Positions 1 through 9,147 of a stretch of DNA of 64,000 bases are shown here, one piece after another. The stretch is from JACDBZ01 sp036262075. Its GTDB lineage: Bacteria > Chloroflexota > Limnocylindria > QHBO01. The notes below the pieces were generated by a model, which was given only the letters and a program-made list of their open reading frames with translations, was not told the origin of the DNA and did not search any database. Every line of letters starts with the position of its first letter. Position 1 is the first letter of the stretch. The stretch is taken from assembly GCA_036262075.1 (NCBI GenBank), contig DATAJO010000032.1, positions 1 through 64,000 on the forward strand, in the 5' to 3' direction. Made by a program: the position numbers and the translations under genes.

Positions 1-391
1 TCGCGAGCGCACGTGGGCGCGCCACGCCGCCATCGCGCGCGCCGTGGGCGCGGGCCTCGAGGCCCTCGGCCTGAGGCTCGTCGCCAGGCCTGAGCACCGA
101 TCGGCGACCGTCACCGCGGCCTGGCTGCCCGAGGGCATCGAGTGGGGCCCGTTTAACGCCGCCCTGCGGGCGCGCGGCCTCGTCGTCGCCGGCGGCCAGG
201 GCAAGTGGACCGGCCGCATCTTCAGGTTCGGGCACATGGGCGACGTCGGCATCGACGAGATGGCCGAGGCGCTCGAGATCATGGGCGGGGTGCTCCCCGA
301 GTTCGGACACCCGGCCGATGCGGCCGAGGCCGTCCGCATCGCGCACGAGACGTTCGCCGCGGCCGGCGCCGCGACCGCCGGCGCGGGCTGA
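1..391 (+). CDS. PLP-dependent class V aminotransferase, C-terminal part (5' truncated by window edge)
   Basis: Only the last about 129 codons are present, because the frame is open to the left edge. The residues GQGKWTGRIFRFGHMGD match the C-terminal signature of class V (serine-pyruvate / alanine-glyoxylate type) aminotransferases, where a small domain closes over the PLP site. The catalytic lysine lies upstream of the window, so the substrate cannot be inferred. The stop TGA at 389-391 is one base before the GTG of the next gene, which suggests co-transcription. The family call is fairly safe; the substrate is unknown. Confidence 0.75.
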   Translation, partial: RERTWARHAAIARAVGAGLEALGLRLVARPEHRSATVTAAWLPEGIEWGPFNAALRARGLVVAGGQGKWTGRIFRFGHMGDVGIDEMAEALEIMGGVLPEFGHPADAAEAVRIAHETFAAAGAATAGAG

Positions 392-392
392 G

Positions 393-1064
393 GTGGGCCG
401 CCTGCGGCTCGTCCTCGTCCGTCACGGGATCACCGACTGGAACCGCGAGGGGCGGTTCCAGGGCCATCTCGATCCCCCGCTCTCCGACGTCGGGCGGCGC
501 GAGGCGGCGCTCGTCGCCCGGCGCGTCGCCGCCGACCCCGACCTGCGCCCGGGGCGGATCCTGAGCTCGACCCTGGCCCGCGCGTTCGAGACGGCGACGG
601 CCATCGGCGACGCCTGCGGCGTGCCGGTCGAGGGCGACGCGCGGCTCATCGAGATCGGCCAGGGCGAGTGGGAGGGCCGCACCCACGACGAGATCGCCCG
701 CACCGACGCCGCGCGCTACGAGGTGTGGCGCACGACCGACGGCCTGCCGCCCGGCGGCGAGACAATCGAGTCGACCCTCGAGCGACTCGGCGCCGCGGTG
801 GCGGACCTCGGTGACGACCCGGGCAGCGACGAAACGGTCGTGATCGTCAGCCACGGCGGCACGATCCGGGTCCTGGCCCGCCTGCTCCTCGAGCTCTCGC
901 CGCGCCGATCGTGGGCGCTCGACGTCGACAACGCCTCGGTCTGCGTCCTCGACCGCCTCGACGGGACGTGGCGGGTCGAGCGCTGGAACGATACCCACCA
1001 CCTCCTCGGGCGCGCGCCGCTGCACGTCGAGGAGGGCGCCGAGGGCCGTCCCCTGGCCCTGTGA
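393..1064 (+). CDS. Histidine phosphatase family protein (phosphoglycerate mutase-like)
   Basis: A 223-residue protein with the family signature LVLVRHGITDWN near its N terminus; RHG carries the phospho-accepting His. A second conserved His lies in VIVSHGGTIR near residue 150. The size and fold match small cytosolic phosphatases such as GpmB/CobC-like enzymes, but nothing fixes the substrate. I chose the GTG at 393 because it directly follows the upstream stop and puts RHG at the expected position; an ATG at 318 would give an unusual extension overlapping the upstream gene. It converges with the transglutaminase gene that ends 22 bp away. Confidence 0.85.
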   Translation: MGRLRLVLVRHGITDWNREGRFQGHLDPPLSDVGRREAALVARRVAADPDLRPGRILSSTLARAFETATAIGDACGVPVEGDARLIEIGQGEWEGRTHDEIARTDAARYEVWRTTDGLPPGGETIESTLERLGAAVADLGDDPGSDETVVIVSHGGTIRVLARLLLELSPRRSWALDVDNASVCVLDRLDGTWRVERWNDTHHLLGRAPLHVEEGAEGRPLAL

Positions 1065-1085
1065 CCCGCGGCGCCGGCCGCGCGG

Positions 1086-3389
1086 CTAGCGTTCCGGGCG
1101 GCCGATCGCGCGGCGGAACGAGCGCCGGATGGCGAGGCCGATGAGCGGCAGGCGCAGCTTCGCCGACGCGCGGTCGAGCGCGTGGGCGGCGAAGGCGGTC
1201 ATCGAACGGCCGGAGTACGCCTGCCACACCTTGCCGTTCGCCACCTCGCGGATCGGCTGGCGATGCTCGGGCAGCTGCTCCTCGAGCCAGGCCGCGTACT
1301 CGTAGATCGTCTCGGACGGCCGTGGGCCGATGCCCGCGCGCTCGGCGGCCAGCGTCAATTGCTGCCAGGCGCGCTCGCCGGGCGGCAGGAGCCGCCATCG
1401 GCGCTGGAGACGCTGGAGGCGCCACCACAGCAGCCCGAGGCCGACGAGCACGATGACCCCGACGATGAGCGCGTTCCGGGTGCGGCTGGCGTTGGCCGCG
1501 TCGGCCAGCTCGGGGTTGTCGGGGTCGATGGCGCCCGGGGCGATGACCGGCGAGTGCAGGGCCTCGACGCCACCCGGCGGCACCGGCAGCGGGATGTCCT
1601 CCTCGAGCCAGCGGCTGACCGGCAGCTGCTGGCGCCCGACGGACGCGTCGGGGTCGCCCGACGAGCGGAACACGCCGGGGATCGAGCGGGTCGACTCGAA
1701 GATCTCCCAGCCGTAGCCGGGGAAGTAGATCTCGACCCAGGCGTGGGCGTTCGCCTCGCGCACGAGCCACAGGCCGTCACCGGCGGCCTCGCCCGGTGCG
1801 AAGCCGACCGCCACGCGCGCCGGGATGCCGAGCGAGCGGGCCATGAGGGCCATCGAGCTGGCGAAGTACTGGCAGTAGCCGGTGCGGTACTTGTCGCCCT
1901 CGGCGAACAGGAACGTGTCGACGAGGTCGGCGCCGTCGGGGACGGTCGGCCCGACGGTCGAGTACGTGAACTCCGCGCTGCGCAGGAAATCGGCGAGGGC
2001 GTTCGCCTGCTCGAACGGCGTCTCGGCGCCCTCGGTCACCTCGCGCGCGAGCGCGGCGACGCGCTCGGTGACGCCGGTGTCGTCGAGGTAGAGCGCCGTG
2101 ATCTCCGCCGGGTAGTCCGTCCCGGCCGAGGCGAGATCGGCCCGGGTGGCCTCCGAGATGGCGGTGATCAGCTCGTATGCCTCGCCCGAGCCGATGGGCG
2201 CATCGGCCTCGAGGCTGCCGAGGAGCGGGTAGCCGTCCGGCTCCATGACGTTGGCGCCGATGAACAGCCGCAGCGGTGAGCCGCCGGAGAACAGGTTGCG
2301 GCCGACCGTCTGGCGCATCTCGATGCCGATGCTCTCGAGGCGCAGCGCCTCCTCGACGAGCGGCCACTCGGTCGTCGCGCCGGAGAACAGCGGCGTCCCG
2401 GCCGGGACCGAGCGGCGCGGCCCCTCGGTCTGGACCCAGCCGCGGCCGGTGTACTCGTCGTACGTCCGCGTGCGGAGGTAGAGCGGGCGTTCGGCGGCGA
2501 GGACGAGGACCTCGGCGTCGTTGCTGACCCACTCCCCGGTGACCGTGAAGGCGGGGCCGAACGTGCTGCCGGTGATCCGCGACTGCGGGTTCGTCAGGCT
2601 GCCGAAGACGCCCTCGAACTGGTCGCGCACATCGGTCCACACGCCGTCGAGGCTGCTCCACGCCCCCGTGAGCGGCGTCGCCACCGCCACCGAGGTGAGG
2701 ATCCAGGCCAGGGCCACCGTGCCGGCGCCGAACAGGATCCCCGACCGCATGATCGAGGCGGTGACCTCGACGTTCTCGTTCACCCGGCGCCGCTGCCAGC
2801 CGTCCTGGCGCGCCACGAGCGACGAGTGGAGCCACAGCAGGAGCGCGGCGACGACGAACAGGACGAGGTGACCGAGGAGCGGCGTGAGCGTGGCCGACAC
2901 GTTGGCGACCATGAGCGCGCCGAGCAGGAGGATCGCGTCGAGGACGCGGTGGTAGCGGTACACGACGTACGAGGCGGTGAAGGCCGTGCCCCACAGGAGC
3001 GCGCCGAGGCCGAGGGCGTACGGCGACATCTCGGACGGGTAGCCGGTGTCGAGGACGGTGACCGTCCAGCCGATGAGGTCCTGGCGCAGCGCAACGAGCC
3101 GACCCAGGTCGTCGAGCGTGCCGTGGTACTCGCCACCGATCGTCCAGATCAGGAACGCCGCGCCGAGCGCCGCGCCGAGCGGGAGGGTGAACACGATCGA
3201 CGTGCGCAGCAGGCCGACGAGGGCGCCACAGCCGATGGCGAACAGGCCGATGGGGACGACGAAGTCGAGCCGGTCGAGCCACGCCGCGCCCTGGATCGAC
3301 CAGGCCAGGGCGAGGACCATGACGGCGAGCAGTGAGACGCCCTGCCAGCCGGCGCGCGGGGGACGCAGGCGCTCGCGGATCTCAGGCAC
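1086..3389 (-). CDS. TgpA-like membrane transglutaminase with C-terminal DUF4129-like region
   Basis: A 767-residue protein. Residues 15-240 contain several hydrophobic segments (TgpA N-terminal membrane domain), residues 290-570 an extracytoplasmic region with the transglutaminase core, residues 638-656 a further membrane segment, and the end resembles DUF4129. Core residues are Cys506 (GYCQYF) and His549 (NAHAWVEI). The third triad position, usually Asp in FDPT, reads Glu565 (FESTRS). Start: GTG at 3389, overlapping the DUF58 stop by 8 nt; the frame stays open to 3485 but that extension lies inside DUF58. It is the last gene of the moxR-DUF58-tgpA set, a common trio in bacteria that is thought to act on envelope proteins. 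The substrate is unknown. Confidence 0.88.
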   Translation of the reverse strand: MPEIRERLRPPRAGWQGVSLLAVMVLALAWSIQGAAWLDRLDFVVPIGLFAIGCGALVGLLRTSIVFTLPLGAALGAAFLIWTIGGEYHGTLDDLGRLVALRQDLIGWTVTVLDTGYPSEMSPYALGLGALLWGTAFTASYVVYRYHRVLDAILLLGALMVANVSATLTPLLGHLVLFVVAALLLWLHSSLVARQDGWQRRRVNENVEVTASIMRSGILFGAGTVALAWILTSVAVATPLTGAWSSLDGVWTDVRDQFEGVFGSLTNPQSRITGSTFGPAFTVTGEWVSNDAEVLVLAAERPLYLRTRTYDEYTGRGWVQTEGPRRSVPAGTPLFSGATTEWPLVEEALRLESIGIEMRQTVGRNLFSGGSPLRLFIGANVMEPDGYPLLGSLEADAPIGSGEAYELITAISEATRADLASAGTDYPAEITALYLDDTGVTERVAALAREVTEGAETPFEQANALADFLRSAEFTYSTVGPTVPDGADLVDTFLFAEGDKYRTGYCQYFASSMALMARSLGIPARVAVGFAPGEAAGDGLWLVREANAHAWVEIYFPGYGWEIFESTRSIPGVFRSSGDPDASVGRQQLPVSRWLEEDIPLPVPPGGVEALHSPVIAPGAIDPDNPELADAANASRTRNALIVGVIVLVGLGLLWWRLQRLQRRWRLLPPGERAWQQLTLAAERAGIGPRPSETIYEYAAWLEEQLPEHRQPIREVANGKVWQAYSGRSMTAFAAHALDRASAKLRLPLIGLAIRRSFRRAIGRPER

Positions 3390-4626
3390 GGACCTTGCCT
3401 CGCATGCCTCGCGCGCCGATGGCCTCGGCGATGTCGTCGCCGTGGCGCACGATGCGGTGGGCGATGTCGTATTCGGCCAGGGCATGGCGCACCGCCGCCA
3501 GCTCGGCGCGGGCGTGCTCGTCGGGCTCGACGCCGATGAACGAGGCGCGGTCGAGGACGATCGCCAGGGCCGCCACGCCGCGCCGCCGGAGCGTCGACGT
3601 GGCGCGGACCCAGGCCCGGTCGGTCGAGCCGGTGACGACGCACAGCGTCATGCCGCGCCGCAGCTGCGGCAGGGTCGCGGCCAGCACCTCGGCCAGCGGG
3701 GTCGTGCCGTCGGCCTGGACGTTGGCCAGGAGGTGGAGCAGCTTCTGCTCGACCCGCTGGCCGCGGTCGGGCTGGTGCACCTGGACGCGGCGCGCCGAGG
3801 CGGTCATCGCCACCGATCGGTTGTCGGCCAGCGTGCGCAGCGCGACCGACGCGGCGATCGTGACCGCCGTCTCGACCGACGCCTCCGGCCCGAGGCCGGC
3901 GTGCACGCCGCGATCGAGGTCGAGCACGATCCACAGGTCGGCCGCCTGCTCGAGGTCGAGCTCCTTCACGTGGAGCTCGCCGTGGCGGACGCTCGACAGC
4001 CAGTGGATGCGGTTGATGGCGTCGCCGTGGACGTAGGGCCGGATGCTGCTCACCAGCGGCGCCGCGGCCGCCTCGTGGCGCCGGCGGGCGGGCGTGGTGC
4101 CGTCGATCGGCGAGGGCGGCAGGCGCCAGTGCGGGAGCGGCACGACCTTCGGGAACACGACGACGCTCGTCGGCTGCCCGACGACCATGTCGGTGCTGAA
4201 CAGGCCGAACGGGTCGCCGGTCCGCAGGTGGAGGGCGCCGAGCCGGTAGCTGCCGCGCCGCGTGGCGGTGACCTTGGCCAGCCACTGCCGCGTGCTGCGC
4301 GCCCGGATGCCGACGACGCGGCCGGGCAGCCCGGCGGCCATCGACGACTCGTTCCAGCACTCGATCCAGGGCTTCGGGAAGCGGTCGTGGTTCTCGACCC
4401 GGTACACCGCCTGGAGCACCTCGCCGACGTGGGTCCGCGGGTTCACGACGCGGTAGTCGGCGCGCACGCCCTTCAGGCCGCGGCGCGCGTAGATCCAGGC
4501 GCCGACGCCGAGGGCGAGCGTCAGGTAGGTCAGGAAGAAGAGGACCTCGAGGCCGGTGCTGAACGCGGCGACGACGAGGACGGTGACGAGGAAGAGGAGC
4601 CGGAGGTGCCGGCTCAGGATGCCCAT
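3382..4626 (-). CDS. DUF58 family membrane protein (vWA-like fold)
   Basis: A 414-residue protein with two N-terminal membrane segments (about residues 8-45) and then a large soluble part. The DUF58 signature is clear at RPYVHGDAINRIHW, followed by a vWA-like stretch, LWIVLDLDRG. DUF58 proteins pair with MoxR AAA+ ATPases, which are thought to act as chaperones for metal-binding vWA-type partners. The ATG at 4626 lies 8 nt from the moxR stop, and the downstream transglutaminase overlaps its end. The biochemical role is not established for the family. Confidence 0.88.
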   Translation of the reverse strand: MGILSRHLRLLFLVTVLVVAAFSTGLEVLFFLTYLTLALGVGAWIYARRGLKGVRADYRVVNPRTHVGEVLQAVYRVENHDRFPKPWIECWNESSMAAGLPGRVVGIRARSTRQWLAKVTATRRGSYRLGALHLRTGDPFGLFSTDMVVGQPTSVVVFPKVVPLPHWRLPPSPIDGTTPARRRHEAAAAPLVSSIRPYVHGDAINRIHWLSSVRHGELHVKELDLEQAADLWIVLDLDRGVHAGLGPEASVETAVTIAASVALRTLADNRSVAMTASARRVQVHQPDRGQRVEQKLLHLLANVQADGTTPLAEVLAATLPQLRRGMTLCVVTGSTDRAWVRATSTLRRRGVAALAIVLDRASFIGVEPDEHARAELAAVRHALAEYDIAHRIVRHGDDIAEAIGARGMRGKVRA

Positions 4627-4634
4627 GGTCCCGC

Positions 4635-5609
4635 TTACGAGACGCGCGCCCGGCCGGTGTCGGCGGCCGCGGCCGCATCGGCGACCGGCACCGCCTGGAG
4701 GATCTCGCGCACGATCTGCTCGGGATCGACCTCGCGCAGCGAGGCCTGGCTCTTCACGATCAGCCGATGCGCCAGCACCGCGACGGCGAGCGACTTCACG
4801 TCGTCGGGGATGACGTAGTCGCGCCCCTCGAGGGCGGCGAAGGCCTGGGCCGCGCGGTACAGGTTGAGCGAGCCGCGCGGCGACGCGCCGAGGTAGACGT
4901 CGGGATGGTCACGCGTGGCATGGACGAGGCGGACGATGTACTCGGCCACGGCCTGGTCGACGTAGACCTCCTTGATGGCGGCCTGCATCTCGCGCAGCTC
5001 CTCGACGCCGAGGACCTGCTGGACCTCGGTCAGCGGGTGACGACGCTTCTGCTCGTCGAGGATGACGATCTCCTCCATCGGCTTCGGGTAGCCGAGCCGC
5101 AGGCGGAGCATGAAGCGGTCGAGCTGGGCCTCGGGCAGGGCGAACGTGCCCTCGTACTCGATCGGGTTCTGGGTGGCGATGACGAGGAACGGCGTCGGCA
5201 TCGGATGGGTCACGCCGTCGATCGTGGCCTGGCGCTCCTCCATGCACTCGAGCAGCGCGCTCTGCGTCTTCGGGGTGGCGCGGTTGATCTCGTCGGCCAG
5301 GACGACCTGGGCCATGATCGGCCCCGGGCGGAACTCGAACTCGGTCGTCTTCTGGTTGTAGATCGACAGGCCGGTGACGTCGGATGGCAGCAGGTCTGGC
5401 GTGAACTGGATCCGACGGAACGAGCAGCCGATGCTCTGGCTGATCGCCTTCGCCAGCATCGTCTTGCCGACGCCCGGCACGTCCTCGATGAGGATGTGAC
5501 CCTCGCACAGGAGGGCCACGAGAGCCATGCGGACCTCCATGTGCTTCCCGACGATGACGCGCTCGACACTGGCGACGATCCGCTCGGCGGGCTGCTGGAC
5601 GTTCTTCAC
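4635..5609 (-). CDS. moxR: MoxR family AAA+ ATPase
   Basis: A 324-residue AAA+ protein with Walker A DVPGVGKT (residues 43-50), Walker B VVLADEIN (D106, E107) and sensor 1 around IATQNPIEYEGT. These are hallmark MoxR sequences and the length is typical. It is the first gene of an operon with DUF58 and a TgpA-like transglutaminase. Translation starts at GTG 5609, preceded by an AGGA-type site. A TATTCT box at 5677-5672 would give a leader of about 55 nt. MoxR proteins are thought to remodel or mature partner proteins; the client here is presumably the neighbouring DUF58 protein (inference). Confidence 0.93.
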   Translation of the reverse strand: MKNVQQPAERIVASVERVIVGKHMEVRMALVALLCEGHILIEDVPGVGKTMLAKAISQSIGCSFRRIQFTPDLLPSDVTGLSIYNQKTTEFEFRPGPIMAQVVLADEINRATPKTQSALLECMEERQATIDGVTHPMPTPFLVIATQNPIEYEGTFALPEAQLDRFMLRLRLGYPKPMEEIVILDEQKRRHPLTEVQQVLGVEELREMQAAIKEVYVDQAVAEYIVRLVHATRDHPDVYLGASPRGSLNLYRAAQAFAALEGRDYVIPDDVKSLAVAVLAHRLIVKSQASLREVDPEQIVREILQAVPVADAAAAADTGRARVS

Positions 5610-5671
5610 GTTGTCCTGTTCTCCCCTGCTCGGTGCCAGGGCACCGCGTTCGGGGCCCGATCGTTCACCAC

Positions 5672-5677
5672 AGAATA
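5672..5677 (-). promoter_or_regulatory. Putative -10 box of the moxR operon
   Basis: TATTCT preceded by GGG, reading toward moxR, about 62 nt before its GTG. No convincing -35 is visible. It is the only TANNNT box in the 172-bp gap at 5610-5781, which otherwise contains only GC-rich sequence without a recognisable gene. Confidence 0.45.
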
Positions 5678-5781
5678 CCCCCGCACGTTACGCCCGGGTT
5701 CACCGTGGCCCTGGGACGCGCGGCGCGGCGCGCGTGTTCCACGCCGCGTGCCGCCGCCCCTCAGCCGCCCCTCGGCTCCCC

Positions 5782-7326
5782 TCAGCCGCCGCCGCCCGAC
5801 AGGCGCAGCCACTCGGCCATGACCCGGCCGCCGATCGGCGCCGCGCCGGTGGCGCCCGACCCGCCGCTCTCCACGAGGACGGCGACGGCGATCTCCGGCG
5901 TCGCACCGTCCTGGGCCGGCGCGAAGCCGATGAACCAGGAGTGCGGCGCCTGCTCCCCGCCGAGCTGGGCGGTGCCGGTCTTGCCCGCCGAGCGCGCGTC
6001 GGTCAGGCCGTACAGGGTCACGTCGGCCTCCCCGGCAAAGAGGCGGCCGAGCTCCCCGTTCACCGCGTCGACCATCGCCGAGCGCACCTGGCCGGCCGTC
6101 TCGCTGCTCATCACCCGCGTCCCGCCGCCCGACGACAGCGTCTCGAGCACCGTCTCGGACGGCGTGGCGCCGTCGGCGGTGTGCTCGCGGACGTCGCGCA
6201 CCACGTACGGCGAGGGCATAACCCCGTCGCCGGCCACCGCCGCCGCGACGAGCGCCATCTGGACCGGGGTCACGAACGTCGAGCCCTGGCCGAACGCCGC
6301 GCTGGCGAGCTCCGGGCGCCCGCTGAACGGGCCGCAGTCGCCGTCCTCGGCCGCGGTGATGTAGCTGGGCGCCACGTTGAGCGATCGGCTCGGCGGGCCG
6401 ATGCCCAGGCCGTCGCAGAAGCCGAGCCGCCGCGCGGCCTCGAGGAAGCGCTCCTCGCCGAGCTCGAGCCCGACGTGGGCGAAGTAGATGTTGCTCGAGA
6501 CCTGGAGCGCCTCGGACAGCCGCCACAGGCCGGGCTGGATGCCACCGAGATCGTGCTCCCGGATCGTGAAGCCATCGACGACGAAGCCCTCGGTCTCCTG
6601 GCGCGGCTGGTCGGGGAACGTCGTCTCCGGCGTGATCACGCCGGCCTCGAGGGCCGCGATGGCGGTGACGACCTTCATGATCGACCCGGGCGTGTACTGG
6701 CCCTGTCGGGCGCGCGCGATGAGCGGCTGGGCCGGGTCGTCGCGCAGGGCGTCCATCGTCGGCTGGGCGACGTTCGGGTCGCCGGAGATCGGCGTCGCGT
6801 CGAACGTCGGCGACGAGACCATGGCCAGGATCGCGCCGGTGGCCGGGTCGATCGCCACCACCGCGCCCGGGTTCGTGCCGAGCTGGGCCTGGGCGAAGTC
6901 CTGGAGCCGCCGGTCGATCGTGAGCGTCAGGTCGCGCGGCTGCGGCTGGCGGTCCAGGACGTCGTTCACGAGGTCGCGCAGCGGGTTCGGATCGGCCTGG
7001 CCGACGAGGAGGTCCTCGAAGGCGCGCTCGATGCCGGTCGTCCCGAAGCGCAGGCTGGCGTAGCCGATGACGTGGGTGAAGGCCGGATCGGCGTACGTGC
7101 GGGTCGAGATGCCGTCGATCACCTGCGAGCTGGCGAGCACCTGCCCGGTGGCGTCGAAGATCGTGCCGCGCAGCAGGCTGCGCCGAGCGGCGATGACCTC
7201 GGGGTTGTCGGGCCGCACGGCGAGGGCGGGCGCCTGGATGACCTGCCACCACACGAGGCTGCCGGACACGACGGCGAACGACAGGAGGAGGTAGACCGCC
7301 AGGCGCCGGACGTTCGTCGCGATCAT
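5782..7326 (-). CDS. pbpA: Penicillin-binding protein, transpeptidase (PbpA / PBP2 class)
   Basis: A 514-residue class B-like PBP with one N-terminal membrane anchor (residues 8-30) and a transpeptidase domain. The three active-site motifs are intact: SIMK (215-218, nucleophile Ser215), SSN (277-279) and KTG (449-451). It cross-links peptidoglycan stem peptides outside the membrane. The ATG overlaps the stop of the RodA/FtsW gene by 4 nt (ATGA), so the glycosyltransferase and transpeptidase are translationally coupled. The layout matches the actinobacterial fhaA-fhaB-rodA-pbpA cluster, which favours an elongation or division pair of the PbpA type. Confidence 0.93.
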   Translation of the reverse strand: MIATNVRRLAVYLLLSFAVVSGSLVWWQVIQAPALAVRPDNPEVIAARRSLLRGTIFDATGQVLASSQVIDGISTRTYADPAFTHVIGYASLRFGTTGIERAFEDLLVGQADPNPLRDLVNDVLDRQPQPRDLTLTIDRRLQDFAQAQLGTNPGAVVAIDPATGAILAMVSSPTFDATPISGDPNVAQPTMDALRDDPAQPLIARARQGQYTPGSIMKVVTAIAALEAGVITPETTFPDQPRQETEGFVVDGFTIREHDLGGIQPGLWRLSEALQVSSNIYFAHVGLELGEERFLEAARRLGFCDGLGIGPPSRSLNVAPSYITAAEDGDCGPFSGRPELASAAFGQGSTFVTPVQMALVAAAVAGDGVMPSPYVVRDVREHTADGATPSETVLETLSSGGGTRVMSSETAGQVRSAMVDAVNGELGRLFAGEADVTLYGLTDARSAGKTGTAQLGGEQAPHSWFIGFAPAQDGATPEIAVAVLVESGGSGATGAAPIGGRVMAEWLRLSGGGG

Positions 7327-8675
7327 CGGGCCGTCGCCTCCGGCGGCTCGATCGGCTCGACGGCCCCGGCGCTGCGGTGGCTGATCGCGAGCAGCAGGCC
7401 GATCATGATGAAGCTGGCGAGGATGCTCGATCCGCCGTAGCTGACGAACGGCAGCGTGATGCCGGTGAGCGGGATGAGCTTCGTGTTGCCGGCGATGATG
7501 ATCAGCGTCTGGAGGCCGAGGCTGACCGTCAGGCCGGTGGCGAGGAGGCCGCCGAAGTCATCGCGCGCCAGCGCGGCGATGCGCAGGCCGCGGAAGACCA
7601 TGACGCACGCGAAGCCGAGGAGGGCGAACGCCCCGAGCAGGCCCAGCTCCTCGGCGATCGCGGTGAAGATGAAGTCGCTCTCGATGTACGGGATCGTCGT
7701 CGAGCCGCCGAGCGTGACGAGCCCCTGCCCGAGCCCCTCGCCGAACACGCCGCCGCGGCCGAAGGCGTAGATGGCGCGCACCGGCTGGAAGCCGGCGCCG
7801 AGCGGATCGGCGAACGGGTCGAGCCAGACGTCGACCCGGGTCTGGACGTGCGGGAAGAGCTGGTAGGCCACGAACGAGCCGGCCACGAACAGGATCAGGC
7901 CGATGAGCACGTAGGAGCGCCGCCCGGTCGCCACGAACAGCATCGTCAGGAACGTGCCGAAGAACAGGAGCGCGGTGCCCAGGTCGTTGAGGCGGGCCAC
8001 GATGAGCATGACCGCGCCGAACAGCACGAGCATCGGCAGGAAGTACGGCAACGGCGGGATGGAGAGGAAGCCGATGCGCATGCGCGCGCTGGTCAGCAGC
8101 GTCCGGGTCTCGGCCAGGTAGCCGGCGAGGAAGATGGCGAGCACGATCTTCAGGAACTCGCCCGGCTGCACGCTCACCGGGCCGAGGTTGATCCACAGCC
8201 GCGCGCCGTTCACCTCGTAGCCGAACAGGAGCGTCGCGGCGAGGAGGAGGATGCCGATCGCCGCCCACGAGTACTTGTAGTGGCGCAGGATGCCGTCGTC
8301 GCGCAGGCCGATGGCGATGACGAGCATCGCCACGAGCCCGATCCCGAACCACAGCACCTGGGTCTCGGCCATGCCGAGCTCGAGCCCGAGGGCGCGCGTG
8401 CCGGCGAGGTCCTGCGGCAGCCGGTTGAGCATGATGATGCCCATCCCGCCCATGGACGCCACCGCCGGCAGGAGCAGCTGATCGCCTCGATGGCGGAATG
8501 CGACGAGCACGAGGTGGGCGCCGACGACGAGCCCCACGTAGATCAGCGCCAGGCTGATGTCGCCCGGCTCCCACGTCGCCGTCTGCGCGATATGCGTGAC
8601 GATGAAGCCGAGCGGGACGAGCAGGACGAGCGGGAGGAGCAGGCGCAGCTCCGCTCCCCGCCAGGTGAGCCGCAT
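7323..8675 (-). CDS. rodA: FtsW/RodA/SpoVE family peptidoglycan glycosyltransferase
   Basis: A 450-residue polytopic protein with about ten membrane segments. It carries the SEDS family region around FIFTAIAEELGLLGAFALL and, near the C terminus, GNTKLIPLTGITLPFVSYGGSS, which holds the family GxTLPFxSYGG motif. SEDS proteins polymerise lipid II in partnership with a class B PBP, which is the next gene here with a 4-nt overlap. Sequence alone cannot separate FtsW from RodA; the gene neighbourhood resembles the actinobacterial rodA locus. Confidence 0.92.
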   Translation of the reverse strand: MRLTWRGAELRLLLPLVLLVPLGFIVTHIAQTATWEPGDISLALIYVGLVVGAHLVLVAFRHRGDQLLLPAVASMGGMGIIMLNRLPQDLAGTRALGLELGMAETQVLWFGIGLVAMLVIAIGLRDDGILRHYKYSWAAIGILLLAATLLFGYEVNGARLWINLGPVSVQPGEFLKIVLAIFLAGYLAETRTLLTSARMRIGFLSIPPLPYFLPMLVLFGAVMLIVARLNDLGTALLFFGTFLTMLFVATGRRSYVLIGLILFVAGSFVAYQLFPHVQTRVDVWLDPFADPLGAGFQPVRAIYAFGRGGVFGEGLGQGLVTLGGSTTIPYIESDFIFTAIAEELGLLGAFALLGFACVMVFRGLRIAALARDDFGGLLATGLTVSLGLQTLIIIAGNTKLIPLTGITLPFVSYGGSSILASFIMIGLLLAISHRSAGAVEPIEPPEATAR

Positions 8676-8703
8676 CAGGGGCGTGGCACCGCTGCAGTCG
8701 CGC

Positions 8704-9147
8704 TCATCGGTCGAGCCGCATCCTGACCCGGCCGATGGTGATCTCGTCGCCGAACGACAGCGCCACCGGCCGGTCGATGCGATGGCCGTTCACGTACGTG
8801 CCATTCGTGCTGCCCTGGTCCTCGATGAACCAGCTCCGGCCGCGGAACGTGAGCATGGCGTGGTTGGCGCTCACGAAGTCGTCCTCGACGTAGATCGTGT
8901 TGTTCACGTTGCGGCCGATGGAGTTGATCGGCCCGAGGGCGATCGTCGAGCCCTCCGGCGGCTCGTTCTCGGGCGACTCGAGGACCTGGAGGCGGCCGAT
9001 CCCCGAGCGCGAGGCGAGCTGTGCCTCCTCGGCGTTGCGCAGGTCCCGCAGCAGCGACCCCGCGAAACGGAGCAGGACGAGGTAGAGCAGCCCGACGAAG
9101 CCGAGCTGGAGGACGAGGAGCATGACGCGAAGGATGTCGCCGGTCAC
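8704..9147 (-). CDS. Membrane-anchored FHA domain protein (FhaB-like)
   Basis: A 147-residue protein with one N-terminal membrane helix (residues 6-28) and a C-terminal FHA domain that binds phosphothreonine peptides. Conserved FHA residues are visible: IGR, then the S-x-x-H stretch in FVSANHAML, and DQGSTNGTYVNG. The ATG overlaps the stop of the upstream FHA protein (ATGA), and the RodA/FtsW gene follows after 28 bp. In mycobacteria FhaB sits in the same order before pstP-rodA-pbpA-pknA-pknB. No kinase or phosphatase gene is present in this cluster, so its phospho-ligand must be made elsewhere. Confidence 0.88.
   Translation of the reverse strand: MTGDILRVMLLVLQLGFVGLLYLVLLRFAGSLLRDLRNAEEAQLASRSGIGRLQVLESPENEPPEGSTIALGPINSIGRNVNNTIYVEDDFVSANHAMLTFRGRSWFIEDQGSTNGTYVNGHRIDRPVALSFGDEITIGRVRMRLDR

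Noticed and set aside
3046..4818. 590-codon plus-strand open frame opposite DUF58
   Set aside because: No recognisable domain; antisense to the well-supported moxR-DUF58-transglutaminase operon.
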